DNA of 64,000 nt from Pseudomonas sp. DG56-2 (GTDB lineage: Bacteria; Pseudomonadota; Gammaproteobacteria; Pseudomonadales; Pseudomonadaceae): the NCBI RefSeq assembly GCF_004803755.1, contig NZ_CP032311.1, positions 618,501 through 682,500 of the forward strand, in the 5' to 3' direction. The notes under the pieces were generated by a model. The model saw only the letters and a list, made by a program, of their open reading frames with translations, did not search any database and was not told the DNA's origin. The stretch's first letter is position 1. Each line of letters starts with the position of its first letter. This document shows, in pieces, positions 8,678 through 17,681 of this stretch. The position numbers and the translations under genes were made by a program.

Positions 8678-9819
8678 TGAGTAATTTCGATCGCATGCTC
8701 TCCAGTGAGGATGTGATGCGCCGTCGCGCCAGCTTCCTTCAGCGCATCCATATCGACGGCCCCTTGCTGATCCTGCTGCTGACCCTGGCGGCTGGCAGCC
8801 TGTTCGTGCTTTATTCGGCCAGCGGCAAGAACTGGGATTTGCTGCTCAAGCAGGCCAGCTCTTTTGGCATCGGCCTGGTCTCGATGTTCGTCATTGCCCA
8901 GTTGGAGCCGCGGTTCATGGCGCGTTGGGTGCCGTTGGCGTACATCTGTGGGGTTATCCTGCTGGTGGTCGTCGACGTCATGGGCCATAACGCCATGGGG
9001 GCTACACGCTGGATCAACATTCCCGGGGTGATCCGCTTCCAGCCTTCGGAATTCATGAAGATCATCATGCCGGCGACCATTGCCTGGTACCTGGCCAAGC
9101 GCTCACTGCCGCCGCACCTGAAGCATGTAATGATCAGTCTGATCATGATTGGCGTGCCGTTCATTCTTATCGTGCGTCAGCCCGATCTGGGCACCGCCTT
9201 GCTGATCCTCGCTTCAGGCGCTTTCGTACTGTTCATGGGAGGGCTGCGCTGGCGCTGGATTCTCAGCGTAATCGCTGCAGCGGTGCCGGTGGCGGTGGCC
9301 ATGTGGTTCTTTGTCATGCACGACTACCAGAAGCAGCGGGTCCTGACCTTCCTCGATCCGGAAAGCGATCCCTTGGGCACCGGCTGGAACATCATTCAGT
9401 CCAAAGCAGCCATTGGCTCGGGTGGGGTGTTTGGCAAGGGTTGGCTGCTGGGGACCCAGTCGCACCTGGACTTTCTCCCGGAAAGCCACACTGACTTCAT
9501 CATCGCCGTGCTGGGCGAAGAGTTTGGCCTGGTGGGTATCTGTGCGCTGCTGCTCATCTACCTGTTGTTGATCGGTCGTGGCCTGGTTATTACCGCGCAG
9601 GCGCAAACCCTCTACGGCAAGTTGCTGGCTGGCAGCTTGACGATGACTTTTTTCGTTTATGTATTCGTCAATATCGGTATGGTCAGTGGCCTGTTGCCGG
9701 TTGTGGGCGTGCCGCTGCCCTTCATTAGTTATGGTGGAACTTCGTTGGTGACGCTGCTGTCAGCGTTTGGAGTTTTAATGTCGATCCATACGCATCGCAA
9801 ATGGATTGCGCAGGTTTGA
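8677..9819 (+). CDS. rodA: Rod-shape SEDS peptidoglycan glycosyltransferase RodA
   Basis: A polytopic SEDS-family enzyme that polymerises lipid II during elongation as a partner of PBP2. The ATG at 8677 shares one base with the mrdA stop (TGATG); a GTG 3 bp earlier is a possible alternative. The family motifs are visible: GATRWINIPGVIRFQPSEFMK near residues 108-129, RQPDLGTALL near 169, the PESHTDFIIAVLGEEFGL loop near 270-287 and the VGVPLPFISYGGTS signature near 345-359. About 380 residues, the normal length. mltB follows by 17 bp. Confidence 0.96.
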   Translation: MSNFDRMLSSEDVMRRRASFLQRIHIDGPLLILLLTLAAGSLFVLYSASGKNWDLLLKQASSFGIGLVSMFVIAQLEPRFMARWVPLAYICGVILLVVVDVMGHNAMGATRWINIPGVIRFQPSEFMKIIMPATIAWYLAKRSLPPHLKHVMISLIMIGVPFILIVRQPDLGTALLILASGAFVLFMGGLRWRWILSVIAAAVPVAVAMWFFVMHDYQKQRVLTFLDPESDPLGTGWNIIQSKAAIGSGGVFGKGWLLGTQSHLDFLPESHTDFIIAVLGEEFGLVGICALLLIYLLLIGRGLVITAQAQTLYGKLLAGSLTMTFFVYVFVNIGMVSGLLPVVGVPLPFISYGGTSLVTLLSAFGVLMSIHTHRKWIAQV

Positions 9820-9836
9820 ATAAGGTGAAGAATTAA

Positions 9837-10847
9837 ATGCAAGCAATGCGTGGCTGGGCTGCTCGTTGTATGCCCTGGGTTGGCCTGCTAGGTCTGCTCG
9901 GTGGTGTCCAGCAAGCGTCGGCCGGGGACTATGACGGATCGCCTCAGGTAGCCGAGTTCGTCGCCCAGATGACTCGCGACTACGGTTTTGCCGATGAACA
10001 ATTGATGGACGTGTTTCGCGAGGTCAAGCGCAAGCAGTCGATCCTCGATGCCATCTCTCGTCCGGCCGAGCGGGTAAAACCCTGGAAAGACTATCGCCCG
10101 ATGTTCCTCACCGATGCCCGTGTGGCGCGTGGGGTGGATTTCTGGCGTCAGCATGAGGCGACATTGGCACGTGCCGAACAGGAATACGGTGTTCCGGCCC
10201 AGGTGATCGTTTCGATTATTGGCGTTGAAACCTTTTTTGGTCGAAACACCGGCAATTACCGAGTAATCGACGCGCTCTCCACCTTGGGCTTCGATTACCC
10301 ACCGCGTGCCGACTTCTTCCGCAAAGAATTGCGTGAGTACCTGTTGCTGGCCCGGGAAGAGCAGGTCGATCCGCTGACCCTGAAGGGCTCTTACGCCGGT
10401 GCCATGGGTTTGCCGCAATTCATGCCGAGCAGCTTTCGCGCCTACGCCGTGGACTTTGACGGCGATGGCCACATCAATATCTGGAACAACCCGGACGATG
10501 CCATCGGCAGCGTTGCCAGCTACTTCAAGCGTCATGGATGGGTCGCCGGTGAGCAGGTCGTAAGCCGCGCCACTGTCAGTGGCGAGCGTGTCGATGAGGG
10601 GCTGACCCCGGGAATCGAGGCGGTCAAGACAGTTGCAGAGTTGCGGGCACTGGGCTGGTCAAGTCATGATGCGCTGCGCGATGATCTGCCGGTCACCGCT
10701 TTCCGGCTTGAAGGTGAGAACGGCCCTGAATACTGGCTGGGCCTGAAAAACTTCTACGCGATCACTCGCTACAACCGCAGCGTAATGTACGCGATGGCGG
10801 TACATCAGCTATCGGACCTGCTGGTTCAAGCACGGGGCGCCAAGTAA
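9837..10847 (+). CDS. mltB: Lytic murein transglycosylase B (soluble MltB type)
   Basis: Cleaves glycan strands to give 1,6-anhydromuramoyl ends in the periplasm. 336 residues with a signal peptide ending near QQASA-GDYD; there is no lipobox cysteine, so unlike E. coli MltB this copy is probably soluble. Catalytic Glu131 sits in GVETFFGRNTGNY; the GAMGLPQFMPSSF segment and the EF-hand-like loop DFDGDGHINIW near 206-216 match the MltB/Slt35 fold. It stands between rodA and rlpA in the wall-elongation operon. A second MltB-like gene with a peptidoglycan-binding domain lies at 16.3-17.6 kb. Confidence 0.94.
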   Translation: MQAMRGWAARCMPWVGLLGLLGGVQQASAGDYDGSPQVAEFVAQMTRDYGFADEQLMDVFREVKRKQSILDAISRPAERVKPWKDYRPMFLTDARVARGVDFWRQHEATLARAEQEYGVPAQVIVSIIGVETFFGRNTGNYRVIDALSTLGFDYPPRADFFRKELREYLLLAREEQVDPLTLKGSYAGAMGLPQFMPSSFRAYAVDFDGDGHINIWNNPDDAIGSVASYFKRHGWVAGEQVVSRATVSGERVDEGLTPGIEAVKTVAELRALGWSSHDALRDDLPVTAFRLEGENGPEYWLGLKNFYAITRYNRSVMYAMAVHQLSDLLVQARGAK

Positions 10848-11845
10848 TGCGCGTATTGTTTTCTGATACATCTCTGAAACTGATCGGTTGTGCAGCCCTG
10901 GGCCTGATGCTGGCCAGTTGCTCTTCGAGCAAGCCAGCCCCGCAAAGCACCAATAATGTGGTGCGCGCCAAGCCGGGCCTGGACATCAACCGGGCCCACA
11001 AGGATGGCGCGCCGTGGTGGGATGTCGATGTCTCCAAGATCCCCGATGCCACGCCGACCGTGCACACCGGTAACTACAAAGCCAACCCGTACACGGTGCT
11101 GGGCAAGACCTATTTCCCGATCCAGGAGTCGCGCAATTACCGCGCTGAAGGTACCGCTTCGTGGTATGGCACCAAGTTCCACGGGCAGAACACCGCCAAC
11201 GGCGAGGTCTACGATCTCTACGGCATGAGCGCTGCACACAAGACCTTGCCACTGCCGGCCTACGTCAAGGTGACCAACCTCGACAACCACCGCAGCGTGG
11301 TTTTGCGCGTCAACGATCGCGGGCCGTTCTATTCGGACCGGATCATTGACCTGTCTTATGCTGCCGCGAAAAAACTTGGTTATGCCGAAACCGGCACGGC
11401 GCGGGTGCGCGTCGAGGGCATCGACCCGAAACAATGGTGGGCCCAGCGTGGCCAGCCCGCGCCGATGGTGCTGGACCAGCCGCAGGTTGCGCAAACCCAG
11501 GCCTTGTCTGCCAGCACGGGTACCGTCGAACAATGGACGCCACCGCCACAACAACATGCTGCGGCAGTGGTGCCTTTGCAGGTAGCCAGCAACAACGCCC
11601 AGGCCAGTAATGGTCTTTACTTGCAGGTCGGCGCTTTTGCCAACCCGGACGCAGCCGAGTTATTGCGCTCCAAGTTGAGTAGCATGGTCAGTGCGCCGGT
11701 TTTCATCAGTTCGATTGTGCGCAATCAGCAGACCCTGCACCGGGTGCGCCTGGGGCCGATCAATAGCCAGGGCGAAGCCCAGCAGATGCAGGACAGTGTG
11801 CGTCTGGCCAATCTTGGCCAGCCGAAAGTTGTGACGGCAGACTGA
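10847..11845 (+). CDS. rlpA: RlpA septal-ring lytic transglycosylase, lipoprotein
   Basis: Outer-membrane lipoprotein of 332 residues. The signal sequence ends in a lipobox LASC with Cys25. A double-psi beta-barrel catalytic domain spans about 95-185 (GTASWYGTKFHGQNTANGE, then VRVNDRGPF-type VNDRGPFYSDRIIDLS), and a SPOR domain at about 253-328 binds denuded septal glycans. In P. aeruginosa RlpA is a lytic transglycosylase that digests naked glycan strands and helps daughter-cell separation and rod shape. The start ATG overlaps the mltB TAA by one base. A Gln-rich linker (about 205-245) joins the two domains. Confidence 0.96.
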   Translation: MRVLFSDTSLKLIGCAALGLMLASCSSSKPAPQSTNNVVRAKPGLDINRAHKDGAPWWDVDVSKIPDATPTVHTGNYKANPYTVLGKTYFPIQESRNYRAEGTASWYGTKFHGQNTANGEVYDLYGMSAAHKTLPLPAYVKVTNLDNHRSVVLRVNDRGPFYSDRIIDLSYAAAKKLGYAETGTARVRVEGIDPKQWWAQRGQPAPMVLDQPQVAQTQALSASTGTVEQWTPPPQQHAAAVVPLQVASNNAQASNGLYLQVGAFANPDAAELLRSKLSSMVSAPVFISSIVRNQQTLHRVRLGPINSQGEAQQMQDSVRLANLGQPKVVTAD

Positions 11846-11892
11846 CCGGGGGGACTGGTCGGTTTGTCATGCAAGCGAGCAGAGCAGCCATG

Positions 11893-11898
11893 TACAAT
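11893..11898 (+). promoter_or_regulatory. Possible -10 box for dacA
   Basis: TACAAT, one base off TATAAT, stands 81 bp before the dacA ATG in the 134-bp rlpA-dacA gap, the longest gap in this part of the block. No convincing -35 was found at the usual spacing. Confidence 0.3.
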
Positions 11899-11979
11899 GG
11901 TCGTTTTGCTCGCAAGGCCCAGTGCCTGAAGACATTTTGCCCCTATGGGCATGAGCTCATTAGCCATTTCGAGAGACGG

Positions 11980-13140
11980 ATGAACATAACCAGCTTTGCC
12001 AAACGCCTTTGCCTGCTTGTACCGCTGATGATCACCCCTGCTGCCTTCGCGGCAGAGCAGATGATGCCGTCGCCGCCGCAACTGGCAGCCAAGTCCTACG
12101 TGCTCATGGAAGCTTCCAGCGGTAATGTCCTGGTCGCGAACAATGGTGACGAGCGTTTGCCGCCGGCCAGTCTGACCAAGCTGATGACCGCCTACATCGC
12201 GACCCTGGATATCCGTCGCGGGCAGATCGGTGAGAACGACCCGGTTACCGTCAGCGAAAACGCCTGGCGTACCGGTGGTTCGCGTATGTTCATCAAGGTC
12301 GGTACCCAGGTCAGCGTCAGCGACCTGCTGCACGGCATCATCATTCAGTCGGGTAACGACGCCAGTGTCGCGCTGGCCGAGCACATCGCCGGCAGCGAAG
12401 ACGCCTTCGCCGACATGATGAACAAGACTGCTGCTGATCTGGGCATGACCAACAGCCACTTCATGAACCCGACGGGCCTGCCAAACCCAGAGCACTACTC
12501 GTCGGCTCACGACATGGCCGTACTGGCGCGCGCGATCATCCACGAAGATCCGGCTCACTATGCGATCTACTCGCAGAAGGAGTTCTTCTGGAACAACATC
12601 AAGCAGCCTAACCGTAACCTGCTGCTGTGGCGCGACAAGACCGTCGACGGCCTGAAAACCGGCCACACCGACGAAGCCGGCTATTGCATGGTGTCTTCGG
12701 CAGTACGTGACGGCATGCGTTTGATCGCCGTGGTTTTCGGTACCAACAGCGAGCAGGCTCGTGCTGCTGAAACCCAGAAGCTGCTGACCTATGGCTTCCG
12801 TTTCTTCGAAACCCAGACCTTCTACCAGAAGGGCACCGAGCTTGCTCAGGCGCAGGTATGGAAGGGTGCGGCCAACCAGGTCAAGGCCGGTCTGGCGCAA
12901 GACCTGACCATGACTTTGCCTAAAGGCCAATTGAAGAAGCTGGCTGCAAGCATGACCATGAACCCACAATTGACCGCACCCATCGCCAAAGGTGACGTGA
13001 TCGGTAAAGTGGAAGTCAAACTGGATGACAACGTTGTACACAGTGCTGATCTGATCGCGCTGGACGCCGTTGAGGAAGCTGGTTTCTTCGGCCGTGTGTG
13101 GGATAGCATTCGTCTATTCTTCTACGGGCTGTTCAACTGA
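11980..13140 (+). CDS. dacA: D-alanyl-D-alanine carboxypeptidase (PBP5/6 type)
   Basis: Removes the terminal D-Ala from pentapeptide stems in the periplasm. The ATG at 11980 gives 386 residues with a signal peptide ending AAFA-AEQ; the open frame upstream is not used. Active-site motifs: Ser64 in SLTK (64-67), SGN at 124-126 and KTG at 226-228. The C-terminal beta domain (PBP5_C) is followed by an amphipathic anchor helix GFFGRVWDSIRLFFYGLFN that ties it to the inner membrane. Complete and likely active; it ends the wall gene run before the lipoate genes. Confidence 0.97.
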   Translation: MNITSFAKRLCLLVPLMITPAAFAAEQMMPSPPQLAAKSYVLMEASSGNVLVANNGDERLPPASLTKLMTAYIATLDIRRGQIGENDPVTVSENAWRTGGSRMFIKVGTQVSVSDLLHGIIIQSGNDASVALAEHIAGSEDAFADMMNKTAADLGMTNSHFMNPTGLPNPEHYSSAHDMAVLARAIIHEDPAHYAIYSQKEFFWNNIKQPNRNLLLWRDKTVDGLKTGHTDEAGYCMVSSAVRDGMRLIAVVFGTNSEQARAAETQKLLTYGFRFFETQTFYQKGTELAQAQVWKGAANQVKAGLAQDLTMTLPKGQLKKLAASMTMNPQLTAPIAKGDVIGKVEVKLDDNVVHSADLIALDAVEEAGFFGRVWDSIRLFFYGLFN

Positions 13141-13157
13141 TATCGTGACCTGCCACG

Positions 13158-13190
13158 CCCCCGCCAACTCACGCGGGGGTGTTGTTGTTG
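13158..13190 (+). terminator. Hairpin after dacA (possible weak terminator)
   Basis: CCCCCGC (13158-13164) pairs with GCGGGGG (13173-13179) across an 8-base loop, followed by TGTTGTTGTTG instead of a clean U-run. It lies between dacA and the DUF493 gene and may attenuate rather than stop transcription. Confidence 0.5.
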
Positions 13191-13216
13191 CCACGGCTTA
13201 CGAGGCCGTTACTGCC

Positions 13217-13489
13217 ATGACTGAAGCTGACAAATCGCACAAAATCGAATTCCCTTGCGCCGATTACCCGATCAAGGTCATCGGTGACACCGTGGTCAAT
13301 TTCAAAGACACGGTAATCGAAATTCTGAAGAAGTACGCCGAGGTCGATCTCAAGACCCTGGCTGAACGTCAGAGCAAGGAAGGCAAGTACACCACTGTGC
13401 AATTGCACATTGTTGCCACTGGCGAAGACCAGTTGCACAACATCAATAGCGCGCTGCGTGCCACCGGCATCGTGAAAATGGTGCTCTGA
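13217..13489 (+). CDS. DUF493 (YbeD) family protein
   Basis: A 90-residue cytoplasmic protein starting at ATG 13217 ([18 protein letters not shown]). The pattern FPCxYPIKVIG, then the [28 protein letters not shown] end, is that of the YbeD/DUF493 family, which has an ACT-like fold and sits between dacA and lipB in most gammaproteobacteria. Its function is unknown; a regulatory link to lipoate synthesis has been suggested only from context. The stop overlaps the lipB start by one base. Confidence 0.93.
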   Translation: MTEADKSHKIEFPCADYPIKVIGDTVVNFKDTVIEILKKYAEVDLKTLAERQSKEGKYTTVQLHIVATGEDQLHNINSALRATGIVKMVL

Positions 13490-14136
13490 TGTCGAAAAGC
13501 CTCGGCTTTCGCGATTTGGGATTGTTGCCATACGAGCCGGTGCTCGAGGCCATGCGCCGGTTTACCGATCAGCGTGGTCCTGAAACCGGTGACGAAGTCT
13601 GGCTGGTAGAGCACCCGGCGGTGTTCACCCAGGGCCAGGCAGGCAAGTCCGAGCACCTGTTGGTGCCGGGGGATATCCCGGTCGTGCAGACCGATCGTGG
13701 TGGCCAGGTGACCTATCATGGTCCTGGCCAACTGGTGGCTTATTTATTGTTGGATGTTCGCCGGCTCGGGTTTGGTGTGCGTGATCTGGTTTCCCGGATG
13801 GAGCGCTGCCTGATCGAGTTGCTGGCCAGTTACGACGTCGAGGCAGCGGCCAAGGCCGATGCCCCGGGTGTCTATGTCGATGGAGCCAAGATCGCCTCCC
13901 TCGGCCTGCGGATTCGCAATGGCTGTTCTTTTCATGGCCTTGCCTTGAACGTGGACATGGACCTTGCGCCATTCCGCCGGATTAACCCCTGCGGGTATGC
14001 GGGGCTGGCCATGACCCAGCTGCGCGACCAGGCAGGCTCGATCGAACTCTCTGAGGTAAGGGCAAGGCTGCGCGGGCAGCTGGTCAAGCACCTCGACTAT
14101 GCTGAGCAGACGACCCTTACGGGCGGAATCTTCTGA
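13489..14136 (+). CDS. lipB: Octanoyl-[acyl-carrier-protein]-protein N-octanoyltransferase
   Basis: Transfers octanoate from ACP to the lipoyl domains of 2-oxoacid dehydrogenases and the glycine cleavage H protein. 215 residues. The family signature [16 protein letters not shown] is at about 70-85, the acyl-enzyme pair is Lys134 (in DGAKIASLG) and Cys168 (in INPCGY). The start overlaps the DUF493 stop and lipA starts 2 bp after the stop, so the three are one translationally coupled unit. Confidence 0.97.
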   Translation: MSKSLGFRDLGLLPYEPVLEAMRRFTDQRGPETGDEVWLVEHPAVFTQGQAGKSEHLLVPGDIPVVQTDRGGQVTYHGPGQLVAYLLLDVRRLGFGVRDLVSRMERCLIELLASYDVEAAAKADAPGVYVDGAKIASLGLRIRNGCSFHGLALNVDMDLAPFRRINPCGYAGLAMTQLRDQAGSIELSEVRARLRGQLVKHLDYAEQTTLTGGIF

Positions 14137-14138
14137 AT

Positions 14139-15137
14139 ATGACTACTGTTGTGCAAGAACCAGTGCAAAGCGTGACTCCAGCGCCCCGGCCGAAGGTCGA
14201 GGCGGGCGTCAAACTGCGTGGCGCGGAAAAAGTCGCGCGTATCCCGGTAAAGATCATTCCTACCGACGAATTGCCGAAGAAACCCGACTGGATCCGCGTG
14301 CGGATCCCGGTTTCGCCGGAAGTCGACCGTATCAAGCAATTGCTGCGCAAGCACAAGCTGCACAGCGTCTGCGAAGAAGCGTCTTGCCCGAACCTGGGTG
14401 AGTGTTTCTCCGGCGGCACCGCCACGTTCATGATCATGGGTGACATCTGCACCCGTCGCTGCCCATTCTGCGACGTTGGTCATGGTCGCCCGAAACCTTT
14501 GGATGTGGACGAGCCGAAGAACCTCGCCGTCGCCATTGCCGACCTGCGCTTGAAGTACGTGGTGATCACTTCGGTGGACCGCGACGACTTGCGTGACGGT
14601 GGTGCCCAGCACTTTGCCGACTGCATCCGTGAAATTCGCGCGCTGTCGCCGGGCGTCCAGTTGGAAACCCTGGTGCCGGACTATCGTGGTCGGATGGACG
14701 TAGCCTTGGCGATCACCGCCGAGACACCACCGGATGTGTTCAACCACAACCTGGAAACCGTGCCACGTTTGTACAAGGCCGCACGTCCTGGCTCCGACTA
14801 CCAGTGGTCGCTGACCCTGTTGCAGAAGTTCAAGGAGCTGGTACCGCATGTTCCGACCAAGTCCGGCTTGATGCTGGGCCTGGGCGAAACCGACGAAGAA
14901 GTGATCGAGGTGATGCAGCGCATGCGCGAGCACAACATCGACATGCTGACGTTGGGCCAGTATCTGCAGCCATCGCGCAGCCACCTGCCGGTACAGCGTT
15001 TCGTCCATCCAGACACCTTCGCCTGGTTCGCCGAGGAAGGCCTGAAGATGGGCTTCAAGAACGTCGCTTCCGGACCTTTGGTACGTTCTTCGTACCACGC
15101 CGACCAGCAGGCGCATGAGGCCAAGATCAAGCTCTGA
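14139..15137 (+). CDS. lipA: Lipoyl synthase
   Basis: Radical-SAM enzyme that inserts two sulfurs into protein-bound octanoyl groups. 332 residues. The auxiliary [4Fe-4S] cluster cysteines are Cys78, Cys83 and Cys89 ([12 protein letters not shown]) and the radical-SAM cluster is Cys104, Cys108 and Cys111 (CTRRCPFC). The C-terminal RSSYHAD carries the conserved Ser that ligates the auxiliary cluster. It is the last gene before a strong terminator. Confidence 0.98.
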   Translation: MTTVVQEPVQSVTPAPRPKVEAGVKLRGAEKVARIPVKIIPTDELPKKPDWIRVRIPVSPEVDRIKQLLRKHKLHSVCEEASCPNLGECFSGGTATFMIMGDICTRRCPFCDVGHGRPKPLDVDEPKNLAVAIADLRLKYVVITSVDRDDLRDGGAQHFADCIREIRALSPGVQLETLVPDYRGRMDVALAITAETPPDVFNHNLETVPRLYKAARPGSDYQWSLTLLQKFKELVPHVPTKSGLMLGLGETDEEVIEVMQRMREHNIDMLTLGQYLQPSRSHLPVQRFVHPDTFAWFAEEGLKMGFKNVASGPLVRSSYHADQQAHEAKIKL

Positions 15138-15151
15138 TCCCGGCTTCGAAC

Positions 15152-15190
15152 AATGCCGATGCCTGCTTGTAAGCGGCATCGGCATTTTTG
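15152..15190 (+). terminator. Rho-independent terminator after lipA
   Basis: TGCCGATGCC (15154-15163) and GGCATCGGCA (15175-15184) form a perfect 10-bp stem, extendable by two A-T pairs, with an 11-base loop and a TTTTTG tail. It ends the dacA-lipA transcript 15 bp after the lipA stop. Confidence 0.9.
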
Positions 15191-15270
15191 TTTGTGGGAC
15201 TTTTGCGCCTTAAACTCGTGAGTGAACCGCGCTAGAGTCGAAGGCCAAATTCAGATAAGGAGCTGTCTGG

Positions 15271-16227
15271 GTGAACGCTGTTTTAGATCATCATGCGGAT
15301 GCGTGTAGGGCTGATTCCAGGCTGCCTGCAGCACTGGCGAGCAATGGCCGTATCGCGATCATTGCCCCGGCGGGGCCGGCCCAGATCGACACGTTGAAAG
15401 CCATTCTATGGTTCGAAGCACGCGGCTATCAGTGCCGTATTTATCCCGGAGTGACTGAGGCACAAGGTTATCTTGCCGGCGACGATGCCGTGCGCCTGGC
15501 GGATCTGCATGCGGCCTTCGCTGCCGATGATGTCGATGCAATCATCTGCCTGCGTGGTGGCTACGGATGCATGCGCTTGCTCGATAAGCTCGATTACGCA
15601 TTGCTGCGCAAACACCCCAAGCCCTTTGTCGGCTACAGCGACATCACTGCGCTGCACAGTGCGATTGCCCGGCATGCCGGCTTCGTGACCTTCCACGGGG
15701 CGATGCTCAAGTCTGAATTGTTGGCAAACAAGCAGGCGCCGACTGTGCCTTCTCTTTTCGAACAGCTCACCGGGCGTTTGAAGCGTGGTGACGAGCTGGA
15801 ACATCCACAGAGCCATCCTTTGACCGCAGTCCTCCCAGGCGCGGCTTCAGGGCGCTTGGTGGGCGGTAATCTGGCCATGCTTTGCGCAACCTTGAACACA
15901 CCCGCTGAATTTGATTGCCGAGAGGGAATCCTGTTCATCGAAGACGTCAACGAGCCCTTGTACCGCATCGACCGGCTGCTCACCCAGCTGCGCCTGGCGG
16001 GCAAGTTCGAAGGGCTGCGCGGGGTGCTGGTCGGGGACTTTGCCGGGTTGACCGTGCAGATGCTCACACCGCTATTGCGGGAGATCTTCGAGCCGTTGCA
16101 GGTTCCTGTGTTGGCGGGATGGCGCAGTGGTCATTGCGACCCCAATATCACCTTGCCGCTGGGAGCGCAGGTGTACCTGGATGCGGATCAGCGCTGTTTG
16201 CGTCTGACGCAAGATTTGTTTGCTTGA
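15271..16227 (+). CDS. LD-carboxypeptidase (peptidase S66 family)
   Basis: Cytoplasmic enzyme that trims the terminal D-Ala from tetrapeptide stems during murein recycling. 318 residues from GTG 15271, with AAGGAG about 8 bp upstream. The nucleophile elbow is GYSDITALH with Ser123; the acidic residue is in LFIEDVNEPLYRIDR near 224 and the histidine in GHCDPNITLPLG near 288, the Ser-Glu-His triad of the LdcA family. It follows the lipA terminator and so is probably a separate transcript, consistent with its own good ribosome binding site. Confidence 0.93.
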   Translation: MNAVLDHHADACRADSRLPAALASNGRIAIIAPAGPAQIDTLKAILWFEARGYQCRIYPGVTEAQGYLAGDDAVRLADLHAAFAADDVDAIICLRGGYGCMRLLDKLDYALLRKHPKPFVGYSDITALHSAIARHAGFVTFHGAMLKSELLANKQAPTVPSLFEQLTGRLKRGDELEHPQSHPLTAVLPGAASGRLVGGNLAMLCATLNTPAEFDCREGILFIEDVNEPLYRIDRLLTQLRLAGKFEGLRGVLVGDFAGLTVQMLTPLLREIFEPLQVPVLAGWRSGHCDPNITLPLGAQVYLDADQRCLRLTQDLFA

Positions 16228-16234
16228 TTGCAAT

Positions 16235-16295
16235 CGCGGGGTAAGCCCACTCCCGTAGAGTTGGATAAGCTCTGTAGGAGTGGGCTTGCCCCGCG
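16235..16295. repeat. REP pair (inverted) between convergent genes
   Basis: Two inverted copies of the REP consensus: CGCGGGGTAAGCCCACTCC (16235-16253) and GGAGTGGGCTTGCCCCGCG (16277-16295), separated by about 23 bases. The long stem sits between the convergent LD-carboxypeptidase and lytic transglycosylase genes, where it can act as a bidirectional terminator or RNA stabiliser. Confidence 0.85.
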
Positions 16296-16303
16296 CTCAA
16301 GAG

Positions 16304-17620
16304 TCAACGCTGACGCAGGCTTTCCAGCAGCTTATGCGTCGGGTAGCCATCAGCCGGCCAGCCCATTGCCTGCTGGGCGTTGCGGATGGCCTTGCGGGTA
16401 TTGGCGCCGATGATACCGTCGGCGCTACCGGCGTCGTAGCCTTTGGCGCTAAGCAGCGTCTGCAAGTCGACGCGCTCGCTACGGCTCAGAGGCAGGTCAT
16501 CCTTGGGCCAACTGCCCGCAATGTAGCCGGAGCCTTCGAAGCGCTGGCTAAGCAGGCCGACCGCCATGGCGTACGAGGACGAGTTGTTGTACTTGAGGAT
16601 GGCGCGGAAGTTATCCAGCACCAGGAACGCCGGGCCGCGGTAGCCTGCCGGCAGCAGTAGGGCAGCAGACAGCTGTTCGCTACCGGCTGGCAGGGTAGTG
16701 CCGACCGGTAGTTTCAGACCCAGTTGCATCCACTCTGAAACCGTCTTGCGTTGCGCACCGTCGGCCAACCAGTAGTCGAAGCCTGGCGCCAATTGCACTT
16801 CAAAGCCCCAGGGCTCGCCACGTTTCCAGCCCGAGCTTTGCAGATAGTGGGCGGTGGAGGCCAGGGCGTCGGCAGAGCTGCTCCAGATATCCCGGCGCCC
16901 GTCACCGTCAAAGTCCACGGCATGGGTGTTGTAGGTGGTGGGGATGAACTGGGTTTGCCCCATGGCACCGGCCCATGAGCCTTTCATCGCGTCAGGCTGG
17001 ATGTCGCCGTTCTGCAGAATCTGCAGTGCGGCAATCAACTGCGCCTGGGCAAAGGCGGGGCGCCGGCCTTCGTAGGCCAGGGTTGCCAGGGAGCGGATCA
17101 CCGATTTGCTGCCTTGGAACTGGCCGAAGTTGCTTTCCATCCCCCATACCGAGACCAGTACGTTGCGGTCTACGCCATAGCGTTGTTCGATCTGGCCCAG
17201 CAACTCGTCGTTTTTACCCAGCAGGCTTTTGCCGTTGCGTACGCGCAGGGGTGAGAGCGCGCCGTCGAGGTATTCCCACACGGGCCGGGTAAATTCTGGC
17301 TGACTGCGGTCGGCCTTGATCACGTCCATGTCGGGCGTGACGCCGAGGAAGGCGCGGTCAAACGTGCTGGGGTTGATGCCCGCCTGCAGGGCCTGCTGAC
17401 GGAAGCCCGCTTGCCATTGGGCAAAGGTTTGTAACGGTTGAATTTCGGTGCTGGTGTCGACGGCCGGATTCGGCACGGTTACAACCGGTGCCGGCTGGGC
17501 AGGGGCCAGCGGTAGCGCATCGGCGGCGGTGGGTTTTTCCGCGCAGGCGACAAGCAGGATGAGGCTGGAGGCAGCAATCAGCTGGCGAGGCTGCCAGCGA
17601 CGGGAAAGACAAAAGGGCAT
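16304..17620 (-). CDS. Lytic murein transglycosylase with C-terminal peptidoglycan-binding domain (lipoprotein)
   Basis: 438 residues from ATG 17620 (MPFCLSRRWQ). The signal sequence ends in LVAC with Cys26, so it is an outer-membrane lipoprotein. The MltB-type domain (about 70-370) has the catalytic Glu in VWGMESNFGQFQGSK, the GAMGQTQFIPTTY segment and the DFDGDGRRDIW loop. The last 60 residues (DLPLSRSERVDLQTLLSAKGYDA) are a PG_binding_1 domain, absent from the mltB gene at 9.8 kb. The two paralogues therefore differ in location (lipid-anchored versus soluble) and in wall binding. Confidence 0.92.
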   Translation of the reverse strand: MPFCLSRRWQPRQLIAASSLILLVACAEKPTAADALPLAPAQPAPVVTVPNPAVDTSTEIQPLQTFAQWQAGFRQQALQAGINPSTFDRAFLGVTPDMDVIKADRSQPEFTRPVWEYLDGALSPLRVRNGKSLLGKNDELLGQIEQRYGVDRNVLVSVWGMESNFGQFQGSKSVIRSLATLAYEGRRPAFAQAQLIAALQILQNGDIQPDAMKGSWAGAMGQTQFIPTTYNTHAVDFDGDGRRDIWSSSADALASTAHYLQSSGWKRGEPWGFEVQLAPGFDYWLADGAQRKTVSEWMQLGLKLPVGTTLPAGSEQLSAALLLPAGYRGPAFLVLDNFRAILKYNNSSSYAMAVGLLSQRFEGSGYIAGSWPKDDLPLSRSERVDLQTLLSAKGYDAGSADGIIGANTRKAIRNAQQAMGWPADGYPTHKLLESLRQR

Positions 17621-17681
17621 GCACAGTTCCAGGTATTTCAGGTCAGGTGCCGACCATACCATGCCTGTCGAAATCTTGCTT

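Noticed and set aside
11725..13041. 438-residue minus-strand frame over dacA
   Set aside because: Antisense shadow of dacA, whose active-site motifs are complete.
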